Shown: positions 16,913 to 27,093 of the stretch, piece after piece
Layout of the letters: every line of letters begins with the position of its first letter
How positions within the stretch are numbered: position 1 is the first letter of the stretch
NCBI RefSeq assembly: GCF_002214605.1
Contig: NZ_CP015193.1
Coordinates: 1,897,980 to 1,961,979 of the forward strand
DNA from: Thermococcus chitonophagus
GTDB lineage: Archaea; Methanobacteriota_B; Thermococci; Thermococcales; Thermococcaceae
DNA: 64,000 bases
Reading direction: 5' to 3'
Position numbers and translations under genes: made by a program
Notes under the pieces: generated by a model
The model's database searches: none
Told to the model about the DNA's origin: nothing
Seen by the model: only the letters and a program-made list of their open reading frames with translations

Positions 16913-18818
16913 GGATGATTATTCCAGCTCCTATTAGTATCCCTAAGCCTAGACTTAATAAGCTAAACCTTGAGGTCGCTGTAAGGGTTTCAGTTACTAT
17001 GCTGGTCTTTGAGATCGGCACAGTTTTTGTTATTTGAACTGTTTTAGTTGTTGTAATTTTCTTTGTAACAATGGAACTTGATATTGTCACAGTTCTTGTT
17101 TTGACTACCGTCTTAGTAACGGTGGACACCTGGCCACTAGACGTCAGCACTGTTACATTAAAGTTCGCCCTTCCAAGGACTTTTCCATATGCTATTAATT
17201 CACCTTTTAGAACATAAGTTCCTGGAGTCACGGCAACGAGCTTCACTACAGATGTTCCCGGCCCAACAGGTACAACAACATTACCACCAAGAACATGACC
17301 ATTCGACAATAGACCCATACCATTAGGAAGGCTCAACGATAGATTTCCAAAGAATCCCTGAGGTGCTTTTATACTAACCTTAACATCAAAGGGAGACCCA
17401 GCTGGAACTTCACGTGGAGCCGTTATCGCAAAATTAACTGCAAGAGGTTTAACATTCAGCTTCGGCACATTTGATGAGAACTCCATGAATTTAAGTCCTC
17501 CACAGGCAAGGGGATACGGAATCGGAGCAACACCCTTTACTTTCCCCAAAGCCAGACTGCCCGAAGTGAGAGGAACCACAGTAAACTCAAACACTTTCTC
17601 CTTTCCAGGATCAAGAGATGGGATGTACCTCACGGCCTCATTGAGAACCCTAAATCCAGCCCCAGGAATAAACTCAACTATTCCTCCATATATTGGCCTA
17701 TTCCCCACATTTCGGACGATCACTTGAACTTTAGTTGGTACCAATGCAGTAGAGCTAGATGGAGGTATCACAGTTATGTTCAGAAGTGCCAGATACCCAG
17801 GCTTTTCTTTCGGGTTGTAGAATGTAATGAAAGTTCCCTTTTCACCATCTTGATCTTCACTGACCTCTACAAGCCCAACACTTAGGCCATCGTAGATTAT
17901 CGGGCTTATCCATACCTTACTAGCGTTCAAAACTCCAGACTCGAGCTCATCATAGCAGGAGTTTAAAATAGAGACATACGCCATGTCATCGGCTATTCCG
18001 TTTACTCGGAATATGTACGGGGAAATTACGTAGTCATGCCCCTCATAGACCGTAAACTCACGTGAAGGATCGTAGCTCACGCTGATTCCAAGGGCTCTGA
18101 GGTAGACCTCTATAAATATCCTGGGGTCACACATGTTGTTGACCATTATGCACCTGAACCCGATGTACTTCACTATGAAATCTCCAACTATAGCTGTATC
18201 TCCCTCCTCTATCCTGTAACTCTTCCCAGCATAGCCAACAGTAATAACGCTGTTCGTTTGATTATTCACTAACGTCATGTTTATGCTTTCTATCTCCAGC
18301 TTCATGTTTTCGTACGTTATATTATCCCCGATCTTTACTTCCCCCTTGAAAACCAACGGCCTTGGAATTATTGTTACAGTGTAATTTGCAAACGTGAAGG
18401 TAGAGGTCTTGAAGACCTTGCTCTCTCCACCATATGAGGCAACAACCTCAAATCCAGTAGGCGTAACATCGCTCACTTTTATTGTTAAGTTGCCCACCCT
18501 TACTTCTTGACCAACAAAAACAGGAGGAAACGAACCATTGACAAAAAGCTTTACTGGATCGCCTAAAAATACCCTGTAGATGGAAATATTTGCCATAGGG
18601 AGATTATAAATCGACCTTGGTATTAGTGAGTAGTACATAACTGAATTGTTAACCTCTTCAGCGACATAAATACTCCTCCCAGGATCAACGTCCAAGAAAG
18701 CCAGCGTTACGTTCCCATATGTAACCCTTTCCCCGATATCTATCCAACCAACAAATGAAGACGCCAAAGCCTGAGGAAGGAACATTAGCATTAGTAATAT
18801 CACAATTGTCTTCTTCAT
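16878..18818 (-). CDS. Secreted, membrane-anchored beta-domain protein ending the archaellum operon
   Basis: A 646-residue protein with a cleavable signal peptide (IVILLMLMFLPQALA), many beta domains, a NEW3/CARDB-like Ig region at about 340-560 (VQVIVRNVGNRPIYGG, FAITAPREVPAGSPFDVKV), a Thr/Ser/Val-rich stalk (about 575-615, repeats of KTVxxTKTV) and a C-terminal membrane helix (LGILIGAGIIILIAWI) with a short basic tail. It is thus an anchored surface protein with a glycosylatable stalk. It follows flaJ by 3 bp in the same direction. Its function is unknown. A role in holding the archaellum in the S-layer is a guess from position. Confidence 0.65.
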   Translation of the reverse strand: MKKTIVILLMLMFLPQALASSFVGWIDIGERVTYGNVTLAFLDVDPGRSIYVAEEVNNSVMYYSLIPRSIYNLPMANISIYRVFLGDPVKLFVNGSFPPVFVGQEVRVGNLTIKVSDVTPTGFEVVASYGGESKVFKTSTFTFANYTVTIIPRPLVFKGEVKIGDNITYENMKLEIESINMTLVNNQTNSVITVGYAGKSYRIEEGDTAIVGDFIVKYIGFRCIMVNNMCDPRIFIEVYLRALGISVSYDPSREFTVYEGHDYVISPYIFRVNGIADDMAYVSILNSCYDELESGVLNASKVWISPIIYDGLSVGLVEVSEDQDGEKGTFITFYNPKEKPGYLALLNITVIPPSSSTALVPTKVQVIVRNVGNRPIYGGIVEFIPGAGFRVLNEAVRYIPSLDPGKEKVFEFTVVPLTSGSLALGKVKGVAPIPYPLACGGLKFMEFSSNVPKLNVKPLAVNFAITAPREVPAGSPFDVKVSIKAPQGFFGNLSLSLPNGMGLLSNGHVLGGNVVVPVGPGTSVVKLVAVTPGTYVLKGELIAYGKVLGRANFNVTVLTSSGQVSTVTKTVVKTRTVTISSSIVTKKITTTKTVQITKTVPISKTSIVTETLTATSRFSLLSLGLGILIGAGIIILIAWIQAHRSS

Positions 18819-18821
18819 CTC

Positions 18822-20531
18822 TCATCCCCCCAGTAGGTATAAGATTATCTCTCCCCCACCCAAGTGCATGAACTTAGCCATGAGCGTTTGTCCAACGTAC
18901 ATTCCCGCAGCAAAGACCCATAGAAGGATTACAAAGTAGTAAAGAGATCCAAGTATGTGCCCACCATCAGCAACCTTTATTGCCATAGCAGAAAGCAGTG
19001 AGTGAGCTATCATCATAACCAGCATTGAAATAGTGAGGAGCTGCATACCGCTTGGAGGAATAACGTGGATTATGTCACCGATGTACTCCGTAGGTATCTG
19101 CAACCTGCTGAAAAGGTCATTGATCGAGACGGCAACCTGGAATGAGGCAGCTAAAGAGAATGCAAACGCACCGGTAAGTCCAAGGATTATACCTATAAAA
19201 TTCGACACACTTTGCTGCCTCTTCCTCCTCAGTCTCACCAGCCTCTCAAAGTTCCTACTTATAACCTTACCAACGTAATCTGGTTCAGCACCCAATCTTA
19301 GGCTCTCCCTAAATATCTCTGAGAATATTCCAATTAACCAACTGCCAGTCTCAGCAATGAAGAAGTCCCAAGCCCTCTGACTGTCTACTCTTACAGCTAA
19401 TCTTCTGTAGAGGGCCCTTATATCCTCAGTTAGAGTTCCAAAGTCGTGAGCACTAAGGTACTTGAGTACGAGAAGTAGGGATGCACCACTTGCAGCAAGG
19501 GAAGATGCCAAGCTCCTTATGAAAGCCGGAAAGTTCTCATCTTTCCTGAATATCGATGCCTCCTCTTTCCTAATAACGTTCCCCACGTACATGAGAGGAG
19601 TTAACGTTAAGGCTATGACGAACGGGGTAGGAAGAGCGAACCTTGGCCTGATTACAACTAGGTATACAAGCAAAACTACCGGGATCAGGGCAACTGACAT
19701 TATCAGGGCTTTCTTTATCCTCTCCTGTCTGGGTGTTTTTACCTTCATCTCAGCCCAAATTGGATCTTCGGGCATCCTGTATTTTATAACCAACAGGGTG
19801 CCAATCTCCGCGGCTAAAATCAAGAAGATAAGGTAAAGAGCCAATCTACCGATGTTCTGGCCGGTAATTAGGGGCCCTATAATTATGAACGCCGCTGCAA
19901 ACACCACCGAGATTATAATTGATTCGTATATCTCCTTGAATATATCGAGATCATAGAGGGCACCTTCATAGAACGTCTGGAAGTCGTCCATAACGGTCTG
20001 TTGCTCTTGGAATAGGTAATCCTTCAGCTCAACACCACTATCCAAAGAGTACGCGAGTCTATCAAGGAAATCAGCAAAAACCCTGCTTGGAGTTCTTCTG
20101 GCTAGAAATCTAAAAGCTTCAGGCATCGAACGGTGGAGCTTGTCAACGATAATGTACACTTTTTTAAGCTCACTCGCTATTGCCCCAAGCTTTGGATCGC
20201 TCGCGAGAACCCTGAGCAGGTCACTCCTCCCAATTTCACTCGTTGAGAGTACCGCGAAATAAGTTATGAAGAACGGCAACTTTGAGTTTATGCTTATCCT
20301 CTTGGAATCAGCCATTAGATATGGATAAGCAACAACGTAGAGAGCTAGAATAATAGGAATTAAGTACATAAATAGCCTCAAACCAGTAGGGAGAGCCACA
20401 AGCCTGTTGAAGATGCTTATGGCAATAAAGATAACTGCAGAGCCAGCTAGCCCAGGTAACAATATCTTCCTAAGGTACTCCTTTGGATCAACGTCTGCCT
20501 TGACGAATATGCTGATCTTCTCCCCTGCCAT
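18822..20531 (-). CDS. flaJ: Archaellum membrane platform protein FlaJ (ArlJ)
   Basis: A polytopic membrane protein of 569 residues from the ATG that follows GAGGTGAAT. It anchors the motor ATPase FlaI and feeds archaellins into the growing filament. It shows several hydrophobic helices in two sets (near residues 30-75, 200-250, 280-330 and 445-565) separated by cytoplasmic parts rich in Arg/Lys, including the conserved type IV pilus TadC-like block FPAFIRSLASSLAASGASLL. The C-terminus is a long hydrophobic hairpin region. It directly follows flaI (15 bp) in the operon. Confidence 0.92.
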   Translation of the reverse strand: MAGEKISIFVKADVDPKEYLRKILLPGLAGSAVIFIAISIFNRLVALPTGLRLFMYLIPIILALYVVAYPYLMADSKRISINSKLPFFITYFAVLSTSEIGRSDLLRVLASDPKLGAIASELKKVYIIVDKLHRSMPEAFRFLARRTPSRVFADFLDRLAYSLDSGVELKDYLFQEQQTVMDDFQTFYEGALYDLDIFKEIYESIIISVVFAAAFIIIGPLITGQNIGRLALYLIFLILAAEIGTLLVIKYRMPEDPIWAEMKVKTPRQERIKKALIMSVALIPVVLLVYLVVIRPRFALPTPFVIALTLTPLMYVGNVIRKEEASIFRKDENFPAFIRSLASSLAASGASLLLVLKYLSAHDFGTLTEDIRALYRRLAVRVDSQRAWDFFIAETGSWLIGIFSEIFRESLRLGAEPDYVGKVISRNFERLVRLRRKRQQSVSNFIGIILGLTGAFAFSLAASFQVAVSINDLFSRLQIPTEYIGDIIHVIPPSGMQLLTISMLVMMIAHSLLSAMAIKVADGGHILGSLYYFVILLWVFAAGMYVGQTLMAKFMHLGGGEIILYLLGG

Positions 20532-20545
20532 GAAATTCACCTCAG

Positions 20546-22159
20546 TCAGAGCCTGAAGCTCAGACCCTCGATACCCCTCTGGTAGAAGGCCTTGATCTCC
20601 CTATAAACGTCCCAGTAGTTGAATATCTTCAACTCGACCATCCTCTGTATTATCCTAGCCCTAAGGAAGAGCTCATCGTAAATATCCTTGGGATCTTCGT
20701 AACCAGCTATCTCAGCTATCTTCCTCTCAAGGATGTACGAGTTGTTCATACCTCTGAAGATGTGTTTGTCACTCACAGGATCCCACTCGAAGACGTTCCT
20801 AGTTGCGACCCCACCGAGCTCCTCATAGTACCCCTCGATCTCAACAACCGTTAGAACCCTTCTCAGGAATTTACCCCTAACGTAAACGGCCTGCTGGAAT
20901 ATGGCTATGTTGAGATTGTCTATGAACGTTATCGGAACGTTAATTGGAGAACCCGTGAAACGCTGTATCATCTTCTTAACGTCACCGGCGTGGAAAGTAC
21001 TCATCACTGGGTGACCCGTCTGCATAGCCTGGAATGCAATAGCACCCTCGGCACCTCTGATCTCACCGACTATGATGTAGTTGGGCCTTGATCTTAATGC
21101 TGCCTTAAGCAGATCGAACAACGTTACTCTACTCTCTTCAGGACCTCTCTCCCTCGTCACAAGCCTCTGCCATGTGGGATGAGGAACCTGAACTTCGGGG
21201 GTATCCTCAGCGGTGAACACTTTTGATCCGGGCTTTATGAATGGTATTATAGCATTGAGGGTTGTAGTTTTACCTGAAGCTGTCTCACCGCACACGAATA
21301 TACTCATACCATACTCTATGGCTAGCCAGAGATACGCTGCAATCTCGGCACTCATGGTTCCCCAGGCAACCAGCTGGGTAATGCTCAGTGGGGTTGCGGC
21401 GAATTTTCTTATAGTAGCACTCGGACCCTTCAATGATATGTCGGGAGAGTAGATTATGTTTATACGCGATCCATCGGGAAGGGAACCATCAACTATTGGG
21501 TTCCTGTCACTTACTGGCCTTCCAATTCTCTCAGAAAGGTTCTTAAAGTAATCAGCTAGTTCAACGTTGTCCTTCCACCTTATGTTCGTTGGTAGGTGCT
21601 CGAATATCTTGTGAACTAGAGAAACGTAGTGGGCGCCTATTATGTGGATATCCTCGATGTATGGATCTCTTGCCAAAGGTTCAAGAGGGCCTATCCCAAT
21701 GATGTCCCTCTTGATCAGGTAACGGAACTTCTCCATCTCCTCCTTGGTTATCGTGATCCCTTTCCTGCCTTTAACAAGAGAAAGAACAGCCTCCTCAAAA
21801 AGGGAGTCAAGAAATCTCTCAAACTCTTCCTGCTCCTCTGGAATATCTCTATTTGGGGCCAACTCAAGGATTCTATCTTTTATCATTCTGTACTTCTCTT
21901 CTTCCTCCCTCGTTTCTATCCTGGGCTCGATAACTATGTACTGCTTCTCGGTCTGGGGGTCACCATAGATGTGAATGAAGATTGGATCACCTACAGGATA
22001 GATTATATTTGGGTAGGGAATTTCCTTCATATCCCTACTTAGTTGAACGTGAAACTCCGGAACTTTACCATACTTCTTTCTAAACTGCTCAACGTACTTC
22101 TTTAGGTGAGGATTTCTCCTCATTGCATCCTCCAGTGTCTGGGAAACAGCCTCAGCCAT
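20546..22159 (-). CDS. flaI: Archaellum motor/assembly ATPase FlaI (ArlI)
   Basis: A secretion-type hexameric ATPase of 537 residues that drives both archaellum assembly and rotation. Walker A is FVCGETASGKTTTLNAI, the Asp box is FTAEDTPEVQ, Walker B is NYIIVGEIRGAEG and the His box is MQTGHPVMSTFHAG. The N-terminal domain (about 1-220) is of the FlaI kind, with YPVGDPIFIHIYG. The start used is the ATG after GGTGGTGAGG; an upstream in-frame start to 22183 would overlap flaH. Confidence 0.95.
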   Translation of the reverse strand: MAEAVSQTLEDAMRRNPHLKKYVEQFRKKYGKVPEFHVQLSRDMKEIPYPNIIYPVGDPIFIHIYGDPQTEKQYIVIEPRIETREEEEKYRMIKDRILELAPNRDIPEEQEEFERFLDSLFEEAVLSLVKGRKGITITKEEMEKFRYLIKRDIIGIGPLEPLARDPYIEDIHIIGAHYVSLVHKIFEHLPTNIRWKDNVELADYFKNLSERIGRPVSDRNPIVDGSLPDGSRINIIYSPDISLKGPSATIRKFAATPLSITQLVAWGTMSAEIAAYLWLAIEYGMSIFVCGETASGKTTTLNAIIPFIKPGSKVFTAEDTPEVQVPHPTWQRLVTRERGPEESRVTLFDLLKAALRSRPNYIIVGEIRGAEGAIAFQAMQTGHPVMSTFHAGDVKKMIQRFTGSPINVPITFIDNLNIAIFQQAVYVRGKFLRRVLTVVEIEGYYEELGGVATRNVFEWDPVSDKHIFRGMNNSYILERKIAEIAGYEDPKDIYDELFLRARIIQRMVELKIFNYWDVYREIKAFYQRGIEGLSFRL

Positions 22160-22179
22160 CCTCACCACCCCCTCTCGCT

Positions 22180-22878
22180 TCACACTACAGCTGCAATCTC
22201 AACTACAAGTCCTACCTTAGGCTCAACCCTGAAGGGTATAATCTTCTGAAATACACCCTTTGCATTGTTGTACTTCACAATCGTTGCCGAATTCTTTAGG
22301 TCGCCACCGAAAACTCTAACGTTAAGGCGCATAAGCAACGTTGATGCCTCTTCGAGGAGAAATAACACATCCCTGGGGAGCTCCTCTGGGTTAGCGGTGA
22401 GTATGATAACCTTACCTAAACTTGAGAGCCTCTTTATGTACATGAGGAAGTTTCTAACACTCCTAACCTCCTGCTCTCTCGAAAGGACGGATGAAAAGGA
22501 GTCAATCACAACGATATCCTGTTCCCACAATCTAGGTTCACCCAATAATCTGCTTAAGAACTTCCTCTCCTCACTAACTCCACTAAGTAGAGGGTAAAGT
22601 GATACAAATACAAGCTTTTTTCTTATGAGGAAAGGGATTACATCATAGCTAATCGACATCATCTGCTTGACATATTCAACAGTTGTATATTGAGAGGAGA
22701 TATAGCTTGCGGTATAACCGTTCATAAGGAACCCGTATAATAGTCTCTGGGAAAGTATGGACTTCCCTGTTCCCCTGTCACCTTCAATGAGCATTATTGT
22801 GCCAGCAGGAATGCCACCGCCAAGCCTCCTGTGAAGTTCATCGCCTTTTAAGTCAATCCTAAGGAGCTCCTCGACCAA
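22180..22878 (-). CDS. flaH: Archaellum regulatory RecA-like protein FlaH (ArlH)
   Basis: A 232-residue RecA-fold protein that binds ATP and docks beneath FlaI/FlaJ in the archaellum motor. Walker A is IEGDRGTGKSIL near residue 30, and the Walker B Asp is in DIVVIDSFSSV near 130. I chose the TTG at 22876-22878, which follows GGGGGTGAT by four bases. The longer frame to 22998 would lie inside flaG and is not needed. With this start the gene follows flaG by about 25 bp and its end overlaps the extended flaI frame. Confidence 0.9.
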   Translation of the reverse strand: MVEELLRIDLKGDELHRRLGGGIPAGTIMLIEGDRGTGKSILSQRLLYGFLMNGYTASYISSQYTTVEYVKQMMSISYDVIPFLIRKKLVFVSLYPLLSGVSEERKFLSRLLGEPRLWEQDIVVIDSFSSVLSREQEVRSVRNFLMYIKRLSSLGKVIILTANPEELPRDVLFLLEEASTLLMRLNVRVFGGDLKNSATIVKYNNAKGVFQKIIPFRVEPKVGLVVEIAAVV

Positions 22879-22903
22879 GATGATCACCCCCAGGTTACTG
22901 ATT

Positions 22904-23386
22904 TTAACTCTTAATCCTGAACACCAGAACTCTTCTCTTGCCGTTCTCGAGAACAATCTGAATTCTGTGGGGTACTGTTGTGTCCAATGCTGTGCCAAGT
23001 GTCACTGTAATAACTCCAACTTGGAACGGCTGAAGGCTCGTTATGGGATTGCCAGCTGTATCTGTGAATGTTAGATTTGAGGAAGGTACAAGATCTCCAT
23101 CGATGAAAACCTGAACTGAATCAGGACTAAATGGGAAAGCTATCTTTCCAATGTTTTTGACATAAAACGTGTAATTATAAGGTCCAGTACCCGTGACGAC
23201 AACAGCGTTTGGATCATTTATTATTGCAAATTCTATTTTGAGATCCTCTGCCACCATTGCTCCTCTTACTTTCATGCTGTTCGCTAGATCGTTTGTTACA
23301 TAGGCAAGAGCTCCGGCAACACTGCCGGCTATTATGACAGCAACTATGAACATTATCAGTTCACTTGCTGGTCCGCCTGCAGCCAT
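22904..23386 (-). CDS. flaG: Archaellum stator subunit FlaG (ArlG)
   Basis: A 160-residue protein with one N-terminal membrane helix (LIMFIVAVIIAGSVAGALAY) and an outer beta-sandwich domain. Together with FlaF it forms the periplasm-like stator tied to the S-layer. It follows flaF with no gap. The shape, length and position match ArlG. Confidence 0.88.
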   Translation of the reverse strand: MAAGGPASELIMFIVAVIIAGSVAGALAYVTNDLANSMKVRGAMVAEDLKIEFAIINDPNAVVVTGTGPYNYTFYVKNIGKIAFPFSPDSVQVFIDGDLVPSSNLTFTDTAGNPITSLQPFQVGVITVTLGTALDTTVPHRIQIVLENGKRRVLVFRIKS

Positions 23387-23857
23387 TCAGTTCACCTCCA
23401 CTGGACACTGAGTTGAGCTTGAGTTTACGATATAGCTGGAACCATTGTAATAGTACGTGATGATCAGGAGACATCCATTATCAAAAGCTAAAGTGGCGTA
23501 ATTTAAGCTCCCACTTGTATCTGCACCATTCGGTATTGTAACGGCGTAATCGTTTCCAGGAATTAGATATCCCAAATCAACTGAAGCAACATATGCCCCA
23601 TTATATATGACATCCACATCTCCCGGAATTGTCTGACCTAGGAATTGAAATTTAACATCAACATCAGTAGCTGAGATATTGTAAACCGAAACTTCGCCAA
23701 TCTTAAAATTTAGTTGGGAAAGCTTGAGGGAATACCAAAACTCCCTAGCCGCTTGAACCTCGTTGTAACTATTGTCCCACGCTGTATATAGTGTTCCTAC
23801 TGCTATCAAAAAAGAGATGAAGATTATCGCTGCACTCGCTGAAACACTGAACCCCAA
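23387..23857 (-). CDS. flaF: Archaellum stator subunit FlaF (ArlF)
   Basis: A 156-residue protein with an N-terminal membrane helix (AAIIFISFLIAVGTLYTAW) and a beta-sandwich that binds the S-layer. NxS/T sites near the end (NGSSYIVNSSS) are possible glycosylation points. It starts with TTG, 10 bp after GGAGGGAT. The gene abuts flaG directly. Confidence 0.87.
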   Translation of the reverse strand: MGFSVSASAAIIFISFLIAVGTLYTAWDNSYNEVQAAREFWYSLKLSQLNFKIGEVSVYNISATDVDVKFQFLGQTIPGDVDVIYNGAYVASVDLGYLIPGNDYAVTIPNGADTSGSLNYATLAFDNGCLLIITYYYNGSSYIVNSSSTQCPVEVN

Positions 23858-23872
23858 TAGTAATCCCTCCGA

Positions 23873-25138
23873 TCAGACACCGTAGAACTCATCCAAGGTC
23901 TTCTCTAGCATCTTGACTTCCCTTTCCAGCTTATCAAGGACATCCCTCGTGATCCTCAGACCCCTAAGCCTCTCAATGAACAATAGGCTTATTAGGTGAT
24001 CCTGAACGGTAAGCTTCTCAGCAGGCTTCCACTCTGGATCCCTGTGGTGTGGCCTTGTTCCTCTTGCAAACCTCAGCAGTTGATTGAGGACTTTTTCGCT
24101 TATCCAGCCGATCTCATAGTAGAACTCCAGAACTTTCTCGAGGTTCTGCATGCCTACCCTGTCGATGAGGAATCCAAGCCATTTTAGTGCAATCATGATC
24201 GAAACTACGTCTTCCGGTATTTCTTCAAGCCTTGCCTTCTTGGGTTCTTCCTCGAAGAGGATGCTCGCGATGTCCTCTGGGATCTTCATTTTCTCAGCCA
24301 TTCCAACACCACCCTCCTCAATCTTTTCTTCTTCAGGATGAGCGGAAACTTCAATCTCAGGTTTTTCCTCAACTTCAACTTCTTCTTCAGGCTTAACTTC
24401 CTCAACAACTTCTTCTTGTGGGATTTCTTCAATCTCAACTTCTTCCTCTTTAACTTCCTCTTCCTCAGGCTTAACTTCTTCAACAACTACCTCCTCAACC
24501 TTCTCTTCAGGCTTAACCTCCTCAACTTCAGGTTGCTCAGCCTCAGCTTCGAGTTCCTCAACCTTACCGGCAAGCTCTTCAATTTCCTCAGGCTTGACTT
24601 CTTCTCCCTTTTCGATCTTTTCTTCAAGCTCCTCAACTTTTGCTTTTGCTTCCTCAATTTTCTCGCCAGCTATCTTGGCCTCAAGCTTCTCGAGTTTCTC
24701 ATGTAGTTCCTCAATTTTCTCAGTTATCTCCTTTGGAACTTTCTCCTCCTTTGGCTTCTCTTCAAGGAGCTCCTCAATCTTCTCTATCTTCTCACTGACC
24801 TCAGCAGCTTTCTCGGCAACAGCCTCAGCCTTCTTCTCATGAACGGCAAACTTCTTCTCTTCCAAGGCCTCAACAAGCCTCGCGAGTTGAGCACTCAGAT
24901 CACTAAGCTTCTTACCAAGCTCATCAACCCTCTTGCTTATCTGCTCGTACTTTGCAGCCTGGCTTCCATAAGCATCAAGAACTCTCTTGACGATCTCGTC
25001 CAGTTGCTGTGGGGTTAATGAATCTTTCTTTGCCATGAGCTTTTCTCTGAGCTCCTCTATGACAACACTAGGAACCTTGCCCTTAAGTTCTGAAAGCTTT
25101 GCATTAATCTCTGCATCAGTGACATAGCCAACCTCCAT
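23873..25138 (-). CDS. flaD: Archaellum cytoplasmic ring protein FlaD (FlaD/E family)
   Basis: A 421-residue cytoplasmic protein. The N-terminus and middle (about 50-280) are strongly charged coiled coil, including an expanded low-complexity stretch of VEEVKPEE-like units (about 200-265). The C-terminal FlaD/E domain (about 300-421) is recognisable: IALKWLGFLIDRVG, VLEFYYEIGWIS, DPEWKPAEKLTVQDHL and FIERLRGLRI. In euryarchaea FlaC/D/E form the switch-like ring under the motor that takes chemotaxis signals. There is no separate flaE. It follows flaC by 3 bp. Confidence 0.9.
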   Translation of the reverse strand: MEVGYVTDAEINAKLSELKGKVPSVVIEELREKLMAKKDSLTPQQLDEIVKRVLDAYGSQAAKYEQISKRVDELGKKLSDLSAQLARLVEALEEKKFAVHEKKAEAVAEKAAEVSEKIEKIEELLEEKPKEEKVPKEITEKIEELHEKLEKLEAKIAGEKIEEAKAKVEELEEKIEKGEEVKPEEIEELAGKVEELEAEAEQPEVEEVKPEEKVEEVVVEEVKPEEEEVKEEEVEIEEIPQEEVVEEVKPEEEVEVEEKPEIEVSAHPEEEKIEEGGVGMAEKMKIPEDIASILFEEEPKKARLEEIPEDVVSIMIALKWLGFLIDRVGMQNLEKVLEFYYEIGWISEKVLNQLLRFARGTRPHHRDPEWKPAEKLTVQDHLISLLFIERLRGLRITRDVLDKLEREVKMLEKTLDEFYGV

Positions 25139-25141
25139 TGA

Positions 25142-25621
25142 TCACACCTCCGCAAGCACCTCGTAGAGGATCGAGTCTATATCAACACCATAACCCGCGA
25201 GCACTTTTATGTCATTCTTGACCTTGGCAAGCTCCATCTTGAGTTCGTCGATCTGCTTCTTTAACTCCTGTATCTCACTGCTTAGCGATGACTCCTGACT
25301 TAACTGTTCCTTGAAAGGATTGATTTCTTGAGATACTACTTCATAGAGCATCATGATGTCCTTTATTGTCTTATCAAGTCTCTCAATTTCCTCCCTTAGC
25401 TCCTGAATCTGCTTCTTAATGTTGTCAATACTTATCTTAACCCTCGGAAGATCGTTCTCTATCTCATTGAGTCTCTCCATAATCTGGCTGATCTGTTCAT
25501 CCTGTTCCCTGTTCTCTACCCTCTCCTCAAGCTCCTCGACAGTTACTTCCTCAAAGGTTTCTTCAGCTGGTGCTTCCTTCTTTTTCTTTTTGAATAAAGA
25601 TGAAAGGAACTCAAGAGCCAT
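25142..25621 (-). CDS. flaC: Archaellum cytoplasmic ring protein FlaC (ArlC)
   Basis: A 159-residue, mostly coiled-coil protein: a basic N-terminus (LFKKKKKEAPAEE), then heptads through about residue 145, ending with VLAGYGVDIDSILYEVLAEV. It forms the archaellum switch ring with FlaD. The ATG at 25621 follows GGGGTGAGG. It lies 12 bp after the last archaellin gene. Confidence 0.85.
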   Translation of the reverse strand: MALEFLSSLFKKKKKEAPAEETFEEVTVEELEERVENREQDEQISQIMERLNEIENDLPRVKISIDNIKKQIQELREEIERLDKTIKDIMMLYEVVSQEINPFKEQLSQESSLSSEIQELKKQIDELKMELAKVKNDIKVLAGYGVDIDSILYEVLAEV

Positions 25622-25633
25622 GGGCCTCACCCC

Positions 25634-26419
25634 TCACTGCAACTCGAGTATGTTCTCTGTGTAGGTGCTTGGAGTGGTGAAGTCTATTACACCTCCAGCA
25701 CCATTCTCTGGAATTACCTTTCCTATGACTTTAGTTGCAGGCGGGAATCCAAAGCCATTGCTTGGCTTACCATCGTTGTCAAATGGTGTCAACCATAGCA
25801 ACAGCGCAGCCTTGTCGCCCCAGCTCAAGCTTGGATGCCTAGCGTCAGCAAGTGAACCATCCCCATCCTGAACAACTGCAATTCCAAAGACCATGAGGCC
25901 CTTTTCTGCAATTGCATAATACAGGTTCTCCCACACGTCTGCCACAGAGGTAACGTTGGTCCAGTTGGTTATAGGAGTATTTCCATAGGGAACCAAGCTA
26001 GAGTTGTAAGCGAATATGTTCGGAATGTCTCCCGTGTAGTGAATGTACTCAGGCTCAAGCCCCGCACTTTTGTCTGCTGCACTTCCCTCATAATATCTGT
26101 AGACCGCCATCTGCTTGCCATTACTAAGGACAATCCTCACATGTGCTAAATCAATACCTCCACTCCCTGCGTTTGGCGCAACATAGATGACAAGCCTAGT
26201 GATATTGCTTATTCCTGGGGGGCTACCATTCACATATCCACTAATTCCCAGGACCCTTATTCCACTAGCTACCTCCTGGGTTGTTTGTCTACCTGTTGCC
26301 ATTGCCTTTTGTTGGAGATAACCACTTGTAGCTATCAAAACACCCGCAGCTACTGCTGCTACTAGGACCATGGCGATGAAGACGATGAGCGTGCCGATAC
26401 CAATTGCACCCTTCCTCAT
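25634..26419 (-). CDS. Archaellin (third intact copy)
   Basis: A filament subunit of 261 residues with a class III signal peptide (MRKG then [20 protein letters not shown]), cut by FlaK after the Gly, and a hydrophobic N-terminal helix for the filament core. The variable middle (about 60-220) carries several NxS/T glycosylation sites (NVTS, NITR). The conserved tail ends [19 protein letters not shown]. It is the longest of the three copies. The promoter-distal position before flaC suggests a minor subunit. Confidence 0.93.
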   Translation of the reverse strand: MRKGAIGIGTLIVFIAMVLVAAVAAGVLIATSGYLQQKAMATGRQTTQEVASGIRVLGISGYVNGSPPGISNITRLVIYVAPNAGSGGIDLAHVRIVLSNGKQMAVYRYYEGSAADKSAGLEPEYIHYTGDIPNIFAYNSSLVPYGNTPITNWTNVTSVADVWENLYYAIAEKGLMVFGIAVVQDGDGSLADARHPSLSWGDKAALLLWLTPFDNDGKPSNGFGFPPATKVIGKVIPENGAGGVIDFTTPSTYTENILELQ

Positions 26420-26430
26420 ATCACATCACC

Positions 26431-27093
26431 TCACTGCAACTCTAACACATTTGTACTAAACGTTGGAGGTGTTGTAAAGTCGATAACACCTGCGGCCCCT
26501 GCATCTGGAATCACTTTTCCAATGATCTTCGTTGAAGGTCCTATCCCACGCCTGCCATCATACGTGAATATGTCAGTCTTCAGCAATAATGCAACCGTGT
26601 CTCCCCATTCTAGAGTTGGGTGATTATCTTCAATCCTAGCCCCGATGTCATTAATGACAGCTATTGCAAATGTTCCATTGGTTAGCTTGGTATTGTTCCA
26701 GACGTCTTGCACTATGTCAGACCCATTAAAGAGATCCAGGATTTTCTTCGTGTATAGGATTCCACTGTAGTTATATACCACGAGCTTAACGCCATCACTG
26801 AGGACTATCTTTACATTGCTTAGATCGATGCCCGAGCTCCCAGCATTTGGTGTAACAAAGATTGCCATCTTTACTATCGTTCCATTGCTCGGTGGTGTTG
26901 TGTTTACATATCCATATATGTTGACAATTTTTATTCCACTGGCAACCTCTTGAGTGGTCTGCCTACCAGCTGCCTGAGCTTTCTGTTGCAGGTAACCTGC
27001 TGTGCCTATGATTACTCCTGCAGCTACTGCTGCTACTAGGACCATGGCGATGAAGACGATGAGCGTGCCGATGCCTATTGCACCCTTCCTCAC
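26431..27093 (-). CDS. Archaellin (second intact copy)
   Basis: A 220-residue archaellin starting with GTG. It has the same class III signal peptide ([12 protein letters not shown]) and tail ([20 protein letters not shown]) as its neighbours, with a shorter variable part that contains NGTI and NGSD sites. The first 40 residues are nearly identical to the 25634 copy, both in DNA and protein, which points to recent duplication or gene conversion. It follows a 70-bp gap holding a T-rich possible terminator. Confidence 0.93.
   Translation of the reverse strand: MRKGAIGIGTLIVFIAMVLVAAVAAGVIIGTAGYLQQKAQAAGRQTTQEVASGIKIVNIYGYVNTTPPSNGTIVKMAIFVTPNAGSSGIDLSNVKIVLSDGVKLVVYNYSGILYTKKILDLFNGSDIVQDVWNNTKLTNGTFAIAVINDIGARIEDNHPTLEWGDTVALLLKTDIFTYDGRRGIGPSTKIIGKVIPDAGAAGVIDFTTPPTFSTNVLELQ

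Noticed and set aside
24338..24842. Long plus-strand open frames opposite flaD (Phe/Leu/Asn-rich and Ser/Phe-rich)
   Set aside because: They are the antisense reading of the Glu/Lys repeat codons (TTC, CTT, CCT) of FlaD; composition is extreme and there is no ribosome site.
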